Assembly: GCA_034620365.1 (NCBI GenBank)
Contig: JAQGEQ010000110.1
Location: forward strand, 496,001 to 560,000
DNA from: Pegea sp. RAD2-039
Taxonomy: Eukaryota; Chordata; Thaliacea; Salpida; Salpidae
Length of the DNA stretch: 64,000 nucleotides
Reading direction: 5' to 3'
Shown: positions 22,350-35,700 of the stretch, one piece after another
How positions within the stretch are numbered: the stretch's first letter is position 1
How the letters are laid out: every line of letters begins with the position of its first letter
Program-made: the position numbers and the translations under genes
Notes under the pieces: model-generated
The model's database searches: none
What the model was told of the DNA's origin: nothing
The model's input: the letters and a program-made list of their open reading frames with translations, nothing else

Positions 22350-24680
22350 CTTTTTTATATGATATTTATTCAACACATGGCCGCATATGACAAAATATAT
22401 AGCTCTTATATCAAACGAAAACGAATCAATATGAACTGGTAAATAAGAAGTGGGTTTTAATTATTACAATCTAGCATAATTAATATAGAAAGTTTATAAT
22501 ACTGCAGAAGAATAAGAAAATATAAATTGTAAATCAAAAAACCAATTAAAACAAAGTAAACGAAAAACTGACAGTGCTATCTATAACTTGTTGGCAAAAT
22601 TACTTAAATGATGTTTATCAAAAAAACATCTAAAAAGATATTAGAGATTTTTCAAAAGCGATAGAGTCGGGAAAAAACATATTGAGAAACAAAAATGTAA
22701 ATTTACCCAAAATGCGGCAATATAAGCATAGAGACCAAACAACTTCTCTTTATCAGTTATTTTTCAAGAATTTACTTCAAACTTAACCATAAAGGGAAGT
22801 GTTTTCAAACCATATCTGAATATCTTTTTTTTAATAATCTTAAATTGAAATACCTATGACGTACATTACATTTGTACTCTTAATATTTGACTTTTGCACG
22901 CTATAAGAGCTATGGAATTTGTTACTTGCAGCCATGCATTGGATTAATAAATATGAGAGTTTCTACAAAATAAAGTTCTTGTCTTTGTAAAAAAGTGTTT
23001 ATTAATCATTTGCAATGTTTAAGGTTAACTTTATTTTTGTTTCAAATTGGTTGTGTACTAATCTGTTAATGTAATTTTAATGAGACTATAAGTTTCCAAA
23101 ATTTTCAGATATGATTCAGAATTTTTATCCAACCTGTTTGAAATTGCTTATTAAAAAAGCTGAATCCTCTTGTAAAGATTATGAAAAAAATCGATACAGA
23201 CATTTGTTTTTTGTGTGTGTAAAAGTATTTCGCCTCTTCAATCGATTCCATCCATTTGCAATTCTTGGTTTCGGGAAGAATTAAACAAGTTGAAGATGCA
23301 AAAAGGACTGAAAACGAAAGATTTATTAATTCCTATCTTAAAAAGTGTACTTTCTTGCTTTTTCTGCTTTTCACTAAAAGTTTGGGAAAATTGCTAATAG
23401 TTTTTGATTTCAATAATTTTTGCAAAAATTTCGTCATTTTTTGTGGTAATTTTAGTCTAAGAAAAAGTTAGAATAAATAGAAGTTTTACTAATTGCAATG
23501 TTTTCTCTGGAACAAAGAAAGTTATTAATAAGTTTTGTAAAACTTCAATGCAAATTTTTACCTTTTATTTTCTAGTTTTTTAAATCATTTTAAAGAATTT
23601 AACTGTTGAAAAATTGTTCGAAAAAATAGCAATTTTAAACTTCTCATATTGTTTTGCAAAAAATCAACTAAAGTTCAAGTTCGATTTAAACCAGTTTATA
23701 TTGTATTATTGACAGAAAATGTTCAAGTGCTTTTATTCAAACTTGTATCTCATAAATAAGTAAATTATTAATAATATAAAAGCTTGAATTGTCTTAAGCA
23801 TCAAATTAAAGTTTAATAATCACAATTTTTAGAATTATATTATTCTCACATTGTATAATTTAAGCTTTAGATTTTACTTTTAGTCAATGACATTATTTAA
23901 CAATATTTTCTTCATTACAATTTTTGTAATTTATCTAATTTTTTGAAATTGCTTATTAAAAAAGTTTAAAGCTCTTGTAAAGAATATGAAAAAATTAATA
24001 AATTAAAAGTTGAAATAAAGGATAAGATTAGATTTTGTTTTTATTCTAAAAACGTGGCTGACTCAAACAAAGTTAATTTCATGATAAATGTTTTGATTCT
24101 TGTCGAATTAGATGAAATAAATACAAGTCGAGATGAAACCAGTGAGATTTAAAACTAACAAACTCAACCTCACCTTATTATCAGCTCTGTAAAATTAGAA
24201 AAAAGTTAGAATGTAAACTATTTAAACAAAAGTCGAAACTTTAATTTCTTAGTTTTTGCTAGTATCACAAAATTGATCACTTAGATGGATTTTTTGATTT
24301 TTTTTTTCTTATTTAATTTATTAAGACTTGTTTCATAATAACATCTTATTAGTTTGCAAAACTAGTTGAGGGAAAATATAAGAAACTTAGTTAGTTTAAA
24401 AGTTAATTTTTAAATTTAGATATTTAAGAATTCATGTTAAATATTTGTTCATTATCACTGGCTAGGTAAAATATAAAAATGTTGCATTTTGATTTGATAT
24501 CAAAAAATATCGGTCAAGATGGAAAAGCTCAAATTCTGATGCTTTGCCTATTAATTTGTGTAAATGCTTTCGAAGGACTAACATCGATTTCCACAGTTTT
24601 TATTTCTTATTCTCCAAAATTCAGGTTATTCTCATCATTTTATTACAATAAAAATACAACACATGTTCTTACATAAAATA
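22350..24680. repeat. Right arm of the large inverted repeat
   Basis: Reverse-complement partner of 20420-22300. It is about 0.4 kb longer because it contains an extra block at about 23050-23390 with an SLC22 last-exon fragment that the left arm lacks. It ends in the plus-strand exon 1 at 24479. The inner 0.6 kb is a second copy of the foldback element described at 21660-22290. Confidence 0.8.
23200..23345 (-). pseudogene. SLC22 last-exon fragment
   Basis: On the minus strand this stretch encodes a version of the final SLC22 exon: CLILPETKNC, then KWMESIEEAKYFYTHKKQ, with an acceptor-like TTTTCAG before it. It is closely related to the exon at 25636-25770 in opposite orientation. No other exons of the same gene lie in phase around it, so it is a detached fragment. 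Plus-strand open frames at 23215-23471 are its shadows. Confidence 0.7.
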
Positions 24681-25770
24681 ATTTAGTTTGTTGTTGGTGT
24701 ATAAAAATTTAAAGATAATATCTATTGAAAGCAAGAAAATAAAGTAAAGTCATTAGTGATTACTATTCAAACATTTGGTAATTAAGAAAATATTTAGGTT
24801 TTAAAACTACCAGCCTTGTTTTTATGTTTTTGGCAAAATTCTTTGCAACTTTGGCATATTTTAAAATCGGTTTGCTGACAGCAGAAATCCTACCAACCGT
24901 TGCAAGGTACCTTTTTTCTAAATTTCTTTAATTTTCTCTCACACAAAATCAACCATAATTTAATTTTCAAAACAAAGTCTTGGTAATAATACATAGAACC
25001 TCAAACTATCTGAAATTAGATTTTATTTTTAACAAATATTAATGTTTGTAACTATAAAACAATTTTTGTTAGCTTATACTTTTAGCAATAGACTTTGACT
25101 ATTTAATTTCAGTTTAATTCTTATATTTTAGAGTAAGATGTTGTTCTTTTCTTAACGTTGTCGGTAGAATTGGATCTTTTTCTTCCCAATTTATCGTTCA
25201 CTTTCAATTATACAAAAAATGGATTCCAAACTTTGTATTTGGAGTATTAAGTAGGCTCAAAAAACATTTTTATGTTAGAATAAAATATACTTTCGTATAT
25301 ATTTTGTAGAACCGATTAATTTTCAATTAAGTTGTAAAAAATACAATAATTTCAATGAAAAACAAATGGATATATTTGCATTTTATTAAAGAAGCAAACT
25401 AAACTAAGAAAATGCCGTCTAAAGATTATGGTGACAATAATCATAAGCTGCTTTGAAAGAAATCTTTATAAAATACTTTCTAAAATTAATATTTCAAGTT
25501 TTAGAATCATAAATTTTAAAGCTGAAATTGATAAATATAAGTTCTTAATTTGATATAGACAAGTTTGAAGGGCAAATTAAGAATTAGTTTTAAGTACATT
25601 TTTTAAGCTAGGACATAACATATCCTTCGTTTTCAGCCCTTATTGCATCTTCAACTTGTTTAATTCTTCCCGAAACCAAGAATTGCAAAATGATGGAATC
25701 GATTGAAGAGGCGAAATACTTTTACACACACAAAAAACAAATGTTTGTAAATTTTTCAAACTTAAATTAG
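24479..25770 (+). pseudogene. Rearranged partial SLC22 gene (exon 1 plus last exons)
   Basis: Exon 1 (24479-24625) encodes MLHFDLISKNIGQDGKAQIL, like copies A and B. The next recognisable exons correspond to the last three of the family: about 24798-24907 (GFKTTSLVFM...TAEILPTVAR), about 25132-25250 (NVVGRIGSFSSQFIVHF...KKWIPNFVFGVL) and about 25637-25770 (LILPETKNCKMMESIEEA, stop TAG at 25768). The middle exons, encoding transmembrane segments 2 to about 9, are absent. Exon 1 ends in phase 2 while the following exon needs phase 1, so direct splicing would break the frame. The late exons are much more diverged from A and B than exon 1 is, suggesting a junction between two paralogues. A non-functional chimera is the simplest reading. 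Confidence 0.75.
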
Positions 25771-27540
25771 AAAAACAAATTCTTTTAAAGTAATGTTGAG
25801 TTTTTTAGGAGCATAAAAACTAAAGGAGCCACTAACCAAGCATTTGAATCAGAAACAAACCATGTGTAAGAAAATTTATAAACAAAGAAGTCAAATATTT
25901 TCTATTATAAATGTTTTGACTCTAGCGTATTGACTTTATTAAATGTAAATATCTTGTATAGTTATCAGTTTTTAAAATTGTTCTCTTTATAACGATTGGG
26001 CATCGGAATTTCCGTTTAATTATCAATTTAAATATTAGTAGAATGTCGGAAATAATGCGTCAATATTGTACAGATTTTATATTAAGCTCATAAAGACGAT
26101 ATTTGTATAATAAAAGAGTATGTCGCATCTAGGGAAATCGTTTCTAGTCAGCGATGTTTTAATTGATTTTAGTCAGATGATATTGGGTAAGAGTTTGAGA
26201 GTTTAATGCTGATTGATAGAAGCATTCGTCAGAAGCTAACTTATGTCTGAATTGAAACTATAAATTAAGAAACTCTAATAAGATGAAAGTCCAAATGATT
26301 CGGTAGTAAAAGGTTTAGTAGCCAGCAGCATTAAATTTCCACAACTATTTAGTGATGACAAATTGAATAGAATATTGAAGAAAAGAAGCCCAATATTCAT
26401 CTGCTTTGTGGAAAACCCTTGAAAAAGCAAGAAAACTTGAGACATATTTATTAATAGTGACTTATTTTTTGATCACTAAGAAGTGGATTATTGACATAAT
26501 CATGTTTGACTACACATAAAAGACATAATTTTAAATTTAAATGAGTCTGAAGTTTCACATTATTTAACTTAGAAGTAATCTATATTGTTGACTCAAACTC
26601 TTTATAGCTTCTGATTTTTATCATTTACTTTATCATCCTTTACGTTAACCTTATTAAATGCTTTTAATTACTTAAGTTTTATTGCTTTTTAAATATATCA
26701 TCCTAATTAGAAAATTAATAATTTAAATATGTTACAATGTTGTTAGAAGATTCGAGAGATAAATACTAATTTACCATATCAAAGAATTAAAAAACTTTCT
26801 CCTTATAAAATATAACCTAGTAGGAAGTGATAATTATTATTATGTTTATTCATAGTGAAATTAAATTTGCTAATAACAAAAATGAACATCTTTAACTTTG
26901 ATATATCTTATCGATATAAATATTATCTATGAATCTATAAGGCTAATATGAAATACAGTTTATAAGAAACATGTTTGTAATTTACCTACTAGCTCGCTTA
27001 TCTTTCAACCTAGCAGTGTTAACATTATCAAAAAAGTAACAACAGAAAGAATAGCAGTATTAAATAATAGATAAAAAATAATTCTAATGATAGAAAAAAT
27101 AATTTTTGACATTGAGATGAAAAATTATTTAATTTAAAAAATATATTTACCAAGTATTTGAAATTGATATTTAATTCAAAATTTTTGTCAATATCTTCGG
27201 TTCAATTTTCATTAAAGGTTTCTTAGGATGATTTTACTTTAACAAACTTAATTTTTTAATATTTTATAAGTTTAAAAATTTATTTTAATCAATGCATGGC
27301 TGCAGCTGACAAACTATACAGCTTTTATAGTGGAGATAAAACAATATGACTGCAGAAAAAGCCTTAAGTATTACAGTTTAAAATATTTTATAAATAAAAA
27401 ACATAAAAACACTGCGGAGGCATAGATAAGCTTAAATAAGTAAAGTAACTTTAAGTAAGTTTGGCATTGAGCTAACCGCAATTTTTTCACCATATGAAAG
27501 AAATTTCCCCAAAAATTCTGGTTTTTAAATCAAATTTTAT
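25771..27540. other. Intergenic region inside the SLC22 cluster
   Basis: AT-rich sequence. I see no exon, RNA or repeat apart from a foldback-element end at about 27290-27340 (GCATGGCTGCAGCTGACAAA). Confidence 0.4.
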
Positions 27541-27544
27541 ATTT

Positions 27545-28440
27545 TATTTTCAAATCAAAATGTAACATTTTTCTATTTTGCCTAGCCACTGACAATAAAC
27601 AAATATATAGTATAAATTTTAGTTGGTTAGTAAATCTATTTCTAAAATTAACTTTTAAATTAACTAAGCTTTTTATATTTTCACTCAACTAGTTTTGCAA
27701 ACTATTAAGATGTGAATATGAAACGAGTATCAATATTTAAAATAAGTATAAAAATAAAAAAATCAATCTATGTGATACAATTTGTAATGCTAACAAAAAC
27801 TAAGAAACTAAAGTTTTTACTTTTGCGTTATTTACTTTGTTGGTTTACATTCTAACTCTTTTATATTTTTTAGGGATGATATTAAGGTGCAGTTGAGTTT
27901 GTAAGTTTTAAATCTCTAACTGGTTTCATCTCTACTTGTATTTATTTCAGCTAATTCGACAAGAATCAACACATTTATGATGAAATCTAAGCGTGTTTGA
28001 GTCGGCCACATTTTTAGAATTCTAACCCTGTCTTATTCGTCATTGTTTAGTTTATTGATTTTTCATATTTCTTATAAGAGCTCTAGTAGTTAAATAATGT
28101 AATTGACTAAAAGTAAAATCTAAAGCCTAAAATATACAATGTAAGAATAATATAATTCTAAAAATTGTAATTGTCAAACTTTAATTTGATGCTTAAGAAA
28201 ATTCAAGCTTTTATATTATTAATATTATACTTTTTTACGAGATACAAGTTTTACAAAACTTAGTAATAATTTTCTTTGTTCCAGAGTAAACATTGTAATT
28301 AGTAAAACTTCTATCTATTTTAATTTTTTCTTAGACTAAAATTGAGGCAAATATTGACTAAAGTTTTCAAAAATTATTGAATCAAAAACTATTAGGAAAT
28401 TTTCTTTTTTTAAGAAAGAGAGAAAGCGCCAGAAGTTGTT
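27545..28440 (-). repeat. Fragment of the SLC22 upstream region
   Basis: Minus-strand copy of the region upstream of SLC22 exon 1, alignable with 20640-21560, 34611-35660 and (inverted) 23390-24478. It contains only the first codons of exon 1 (MLHFDL, about 27553-27573) before the match stops, so no gene follows. Shared words include CTAACTGGTTTCATCTCTACTTG. Confidence 0.7.
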
Positions 28441-29392
28441 TTAAATAAAGAAGACAGCTTAAAACGTTGTGTCAAATCTATAATAGAAATGTAAATGTCA
28501 TTATTCAATTTGAACTTTCAATTTGAAAAGATGTTTAATTACAACAATCTTTTATAATATAATTTATACAAAGAATAGTTAATATGTAATTACTTTCTTA
28601 AATTATAATTTTAGATGACTCTAAATGTGGACTTTATTTGCTTAAAATATAAACGAGGTTATTTTCTTCATATGTGAGCATCACGGTTTTGATTCGCTAT
28701 AAGAGTTGTTGAATTTGTAACTTGCATCCACACTTTAAATAAATGAATAAATAAATAAAGTCAAAATATATGTAAGATTCAGTCTAAAATATCAGATTTA
28801 AACATGACATTTTTTCTATGAACTTTTATTTAAGGTTTGTTCCTAAGTAACACAATTAGTAAGCTTTTACATGCAATTGATTTATTTGGTTTCCAAATAA
28901 TCACGTAATAATTCATTAATCTAGATACTTTGGAAATTCGAAGAATTAAATACGACTTAATTCTTATTTTTAAAAGTTTCAATAGTTATTATCGACAATT
29001 TAATTGACCTTCAGTTTGATGATTTTTTTCCATTAGTCCTTTCCTCAAGATCTATCTACTCAGACGACAAACATTACAATTAAATAAACCCATGTAACTT
29101 GGTACATTAATCAGAGCGAACGTTTCTCATACTGCTTAAATAATACTTGGAACCAGCTGCCATCAAACATTGTCATGTCAGAATCACTCGCGTTGTTCAA
29201 GCAGTAGTTGAACCGTTATAATAATGCCAACATTGTCGTTTCTAAATTGTGATTCTTTTCTACTTTTAAATTATTAACAGTATATGTAATTGTTCACAGT
29301 TATATGCTTTGAGGACTACCGAAATGCCATGTGTTACATCTTTTTATTTGTACATTTCTAACTTAATAGATAGTATTTGAGAAAATGTGTTT

Positions 29393-29475
29393 TAGCAAGA
29401 GGTGCTCTCCTCATACACCATCCTTTGCATTTATTGAAATAAATGAATAATTGAAATAAAAGATAAAGTTATGTT
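29393..29475 (+). mobile_element. SINE 3' tail fragment
   Basis: GAGAAAATGTGTTTTAGCAAGAGGTGCTC, then a CACCATCCTTTGCATTTATTG-like end and an AAATAAATGAATAA tail. It matches the 3' half of the SINE at 45980-46143 and the fragment at 44033-44095, in plus orientation here. The tRNA-like head is missing. It is a 5'-truncated insertion. Confidence 0.6.
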
Positions 29476-29745
29476 CAAATTGTCACATTTTTGCTATTTT
29501 ATGAAATTTTTATGTTTTTAGTTTGTTTTAACAAAATACTATAAAAAGCGGCTAATTATTATAAGAATATCTTTCTTTGTAGTGCATGGTGTGATATTAA
29601 CTGTGGAAATTTGTAGCTTTATTGTTAAAGGTACGATTTACACGTTAGTCGAGAATTGTACAATTCAAGGTGCAGAGTGTTTTATGTTTTTATTATTATT
29701 CTTAGCATTCAAACCAGATAACTTCTTATATTTATATTATTATCA

Positions 29746-32700
29746 GACTTCAAGACAAGCACCATCTTAGACGCATTTTTGTACAACAAATTATATAGAT
29801 AGCAGAAAAAAGTTTTATCCATAGTTCTAGTTTTAAAGTATGGTCTAAGTTTACAAAGTTTTAATTTGATTAACCTTCAGGTGTTGATTTTGTACTGAGA
29901 AGCATGTAAACAGTCATTACAAAATTTGTTTCAAATTTAAACGATGAAAATTTCTACTAAATCAGGAATATAACCGTTGAACTCTTAAATTCATCCACGC
30001 CATTCAGTAAGCTACACAAATCAAAACGTATCTGTCAACAGCTCTTTATTTTGATATAAAAATACAACCTTTGGATTACTTCTTGCTCTTTAAAAAAGAT
30101 TTTGTAAGATACTATTAATTAACGAAAGTTTATCTTAAATTATCTCACTTGATATGAGTTTGGAAACTAGTCACAAATTTTAGTTGCATTTACACTACTT
30201 TTTTCCTTAAATTTTATTCAAAAATTTTCCTATTAATCTCATTTAAATGTTTGTATTAAACGTATTCTATTGAAATCGAACTTCAAAACAAGAAATAGTT
30301 ATTTTAAATTGAAAGAATTCGGTATTCTCTTATTTGAAAATTAAAAAATTGCTAACTTTTAATGACAACACAAATCTAGAATTTAGATATTCAAAATGTA
30401 AATATAAACTTAGAGGCTACCTAACATAAGGAAAACAACTTAACAAAAGATATACTAAATCCCAAAAGCTATGACAAATATTTCTACCATATACAAATAA
30501 AACTGAATATTTACATAATTTACATATACTCAATTATTTGTAATTATTTATATAACAACAAATTATTAGTATACGACAACTTCTTTGGTAAAGACACGTT
30601 TTATATATTTGGGTCCATTTCAAACCCTTCGTTAATGTTTCCTTTTGTCTTCAAGTCTCTAAACAATTTTTTAATAAAAAGAATTTTTATACAAACTTAC
30701 TATTTTTTTTAAAGAAAAGTTTTATTTACTTATTTAACATCGTTGTTTTTTAGCATTTAATTCTGTTTTAAAATTGAAAAAATGAAAAAAAATTACAAAA
30801 GTAAATAATACAAACATTTGCTTCTTGTATTTGTAAAAATACTTCGCTTCTTCAATTGATTCCATTACTTTACAATTCTTTGTTTCAGGAATAATCACAC
30901 AAGCAATAGAAGAAAGAAAAACTGAGATTCAAATGTTGATGATTATTACTCAATAATAATTATTAGAAAACATTTTACTCAAAGTAAGCTGTTTTTGAGT
31001 TTGTTATTTGAAATATCTGCTTCAATTTTTTTAAGTGTAGTAAAAGCTATCTACTTTTAAGAACATAAAATTATTTTTTATAAAAGTAAGTATCTAAATC
31101 TACTACTGAAGCTATTCGGTAATGGTGTAAATACTTGTGTTATAAAAAACTTAAAACTGTTTATACGTAATATTCCAAACACCGTATTTGGAATCCATTT
31201 ACTATAAATTTGAAGAAAAACTATAATTTGACAAGAAGTTGATCCAATTCTACCAACAGAACACAGTAATGAGAATGCATTAGCTCTAGAAACAAATGTT
31301 GAATCAAAAAAAAAGTCAAAAATATTATACCATTTACTAGAGTTTAGCTGTTAGTAACTTTGTAGATAATTACTAGTACTATCTTAGGACAAAATATTTA
31401 TTTATTTTCATGTTTTTCACCTCAATAGTTTTATAAACATGCTAATGATATCAATTTGTTCAATCAATATTTTCAACAAATCTGTGAGGTCTTCTAAGAA
31501 TATTAAAAATAACTCTTATCACAGTCTGATTTACAACTTTATTTATGTTTTTTTGGTATTAATTATGTTAACTTTTGATGTAACTTTGTTGAAACTAACT
31601 TACCTCAAAACTGTAGGTAGAAGCTCTGTTGTTAATAACACCATGACATAATGTGTCAAGGTAACGGAAAACTTTGCTGAAAGCATGAAAGCCAATCTGA
31701 TATTCTTATAACCTAAATATTTAACTTTATAAATTGATTAAAGAAAATATTTAAAATAGATTAGCACATATAGTCTAACGAAATGATGAAAGTATATAAC
31801 TCTTTATATATTACTTCAAAAACAGATCAGTTAACAAGTTTTTATAATGAAGAAAAAGAGGTTTAAATTTAATTATCAACTAGCATTTTAAAATCCCTTT
31901 CTTTATAAAGAAAATTAAATTACCAAAACTATTTCTACTTTGAGATAGTTTGAATAGGCTAAGATGCTTATGGAGATTGAAATTGTTAAAAATATAAAGT
32001 AAACAATAACTTACCAAGCTCACTACAAATGGTAGAAACTAGTAAAAACAATCCTGTTGAAATTTGTCCACCAATCAACAACCTTTTTCGTTTAAAATAT
32101 AATGTTGCGACAAAGGTGGACACCAATGAAGTAATTTCCATCAAACCGTCTATTATACAACAAATAAAAAGATTATTATCTGCTTAATTTTAAAAGTCAC
32201 GATTGCCATAGAAAATCACAAAACGTATTTTCAAGTAATTTTAAAAGTAATAACTAACTTAAAATGCTGTTAAGAAACACATCACCCGGCAAAACGTCGG
32301 CATTTAGACTGACCATGAAAAGCAGAGGCAACTGTGAACCTATTAAAAAACAAAAAAGATGCAAACATCTTTAAAAAATAATTTATGAGAATATTAGTGT
32401 CGCCAACATCCTTCCCACACTAATTAGCTGTGCTTTACTGTAAAATTTAGTTAAGCCGAATTTCTTTACTTAAAAAAAGTTTATCATTAATAAATAAACA
32501 GATTATACAGTCTCACCACGTGAACATCAAGCTAATAATAAGCCTTCGAGTCACTGAACATTCCATAAAAATCAACCATAAACTATTTTTCTGAAATTAT
32601 AATAAAAATTTAAAGACATTTTTCGTGGTTTGCTGAAAACCTTATCAGAATAAAAATCAAATTAAAAGAAAATTAGTTAAAGTAAAATTTAAAATATTTT

Positions 32701-35700
32701 GATGAATTACTTTTTAAGTATAATTTATGAGAATATAAAAAAGAAAACAAACATTTGATTCAGAAGTCGATTCAACAATCTCAGCTTTTTTCCATAAATC
32801 TTCATCAAGTTTTATTCCATTGAATTTTGCAATTTTCATTGCTACCTAAAAAACTATTATATTATAAGATCCCACTTAAGTAGAGTACAGCCATAGTAAA
32901 TTATTTTATTTCTCAATTAAATTGATTTTTACTGTAGTTGAGGTGTTATTCAGGAAAATAACTATTTCTCTAACTTTGAAAATATATACAAGTATAAACA
33001 ATAAAATACTTCATTTTTTGTATAAGGTCACAAACCTGTTTTCCGTGATGATCTTTATTTTTTGAAAATAGCCATCTCGGGGATTCAGGAAGAAAAACGA
33101 TCATAACAACGATAGGACTTGCTATAATCGATGAATAGAACTAGAAAAATTAAAAGTTAAGTTAATTGCGATTAAAATTTCTTTACCTAGTTCATCAAAA
33201 TATCAATAGATTTAAAAAAACATCAGAAACATAATTGATCAGCATAAGAACATTTTTTTAAGTTTCTTGAAAATGAAACCTTTATTTGATTATTTACTTT
33301 GTCATTTTATAGTATGAAGTAAAACTTTAAATTCTAACCAAAGCATTATTCCAATCCCTCCACAAGTAAGCAATTAAGGTGAAAACCATATAACCCAAGG
33401 GAAAAAACAAGTCGCAAATCAAGGCAAATAATGCTCTTTTTTCTATGCTTGCTAATTCTAAGGCTGAAATAAAAACATTATTTAGTGTAAAATGTAATCT
33501 ACAAAAGTAAAACTTAATATATAGTTAAACCATCTTTTTGTATTTATCTTTTCTAAGTGTTAGGTCTTGATAGAGTACCATGTAGGTACGAAACTGTAGT
33601 CACTCCAATTACAAAAACTCCTGTAAAAAGCCGACAAATACTATACGAAGCTATTGTTTGGCTATAGCTAGCTCCAAGGTTAAATGCCAATCCTCCAACA
33701 TATGTAATTAAAAAAATAGTTTTTCTTCCATATCTAAAGATATCAATAAAATCAATAAAATAATAAAACAGCTTTTGTAGGTTACCTATCAGCTAGTCTG
33801 CCAGAAAATTGTAATCCGATTAAGCAACCCAGTTGAAACATGCTTGTAGAAAGAGTTTTAAAAAAAGAATCTCCACAAACCATGTTAAACTGTTGATAGA
33901 ACCTAATCAATTCATTTTTAATAAAACTGCAATGTTTATATTATAAATAACATAGCCAGCTTGAATCTGGTGAATATTTCAAAAGTCAAAGCTCATTTAC
34001 TTGAGTAGTAGCTGTTTTTGTAAAAATTGACTTATCATAGTGATATCCATTTTCACATGGGATCAGCGGAGCTTTCTTATCAACACACTCAAGTGTATGG
34101 TTACAGTTGGAAATATCATATCCATACCTATTATTCAAAATTACTTGTTAGTACAAACAAAACAATCTAACAACATCAACCAACTTTAGTTACCTGCTAC
34201 AACCATTATATTCATTTTTGTTTATGTCAAAACTTGTAGTTATATCTAAAATTGTTGATTCATTTTTCACATATTCATCTAAAGGTGATACTTCGCATCT
34301 GTACTCATTAAAGAATTGTTTCAGTAGAAATTAATTTTAATTTACTTTATTTTCTTGCTTTCTCTAGATATTATTTTTAAATTCTTATACACTAATAACA
34401 AACTAAATTATTTTATGTAAGAACATTTGTTGCATTTGTATTGTAATAAAATGATGAGAAGAACCTGAATATTGGTGAATAAGCAATAAAAACTGTGGAA
34501 ATCGTTGTTAGTCCATCGAAACCTCTTCCACAAAGTAGCACACAAAGCATCAGAATTTGAGCTTTTCCATCTTGACCAATATTTTTTGAAATCAAATCAA
34601 AATGCAACATTTTTCTAATTTGACTAATCAGTGATAATAAACAAATATATAATATAAATTTCAATTTTTAAATTTATCAATTTTGTAAGTTGAGTTTGTA
34701 TGTTTTGTATCGTTTTCTTTTTCATCTGTACTGGCGTTAAGAGCTGATAATAAGGTGAGTTTGTAAGTTTTAAATCTCTAACTGGTTTCATCTCTACTTG
34801 CATTTATCTCAGTTAATTCGACAAGAATCAAAACATTTATCATGAAATATAAACTTGTTTGAGTGGGCCACGTTTTTAGAATAAAAACAAAATCTAATCT
34901 TATCTTTTTTGTCAACTTTTAATTTATTGAATTTTTCATATTCTTTACAAGATCTTTAAACTTTTTAAATAAGAAATTTCAAAAAAAAATAGTTAAATTA
35001 CAAAAATTATAATGAACACAATATTTTAGTTAAATAATGTAATTGACTAAAAGTAAAATACAAAGCTTAAAATATACAATTTAAGAATAATATAATCTTA
35101 AAAATTGTGATTGTTAAGCATTAATTTGTTGCTTAAGACAAATCAACCTTTTATATTATTATTTTTATACTTTGTTAATAGATACAAGTTTGAATAAAAG
35201 CACTGGAACAATTTCTGTCATTAATACAATATAAACTGGTTCAAACCGCAAATGGATAAAAAACTTGAACTTTTGTTGATTTATTGGAAAAAAATAAAAG
35301 AAGTTTAAAATTGCCATTTTTTCAAACAATTTTTCAACAATTAAACTCATCAAAATGCTGTTTTTTCGAACAAAATTTCTACAGTTAAATTTTTCAAAAT
35401 GATTTCAAAAACTAGAAAAAAAGGTAAAAATTTGCTACTAAGTTTTACAAAACATATTAATTATTTTATTTGTTCCAAGGAAAACATTGTAATTAGTAAA
35501 ACTTCTATCTATTTTAACTTTCTCTTAGACTAAAATTGCCACAAAAAATGACAAAACTTGTAAAAAATATTGAAATCAAAAACTAGTAGCCAATTTTACC
35601 AAAATTATTGTGAAAAGTCAAAAGTAGAAGCATTTGTAAGCATTCTAACTAAAATTACATTAAGTGATTAGTACAAAACCAATCTGAAATAAATATGAAA

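Noticed and set aside
23215-23471. Two overlapping plus-strand frames
   Set aside because: They are antisense to the SLC22 last-exon fragment and adjoining repeat arm.
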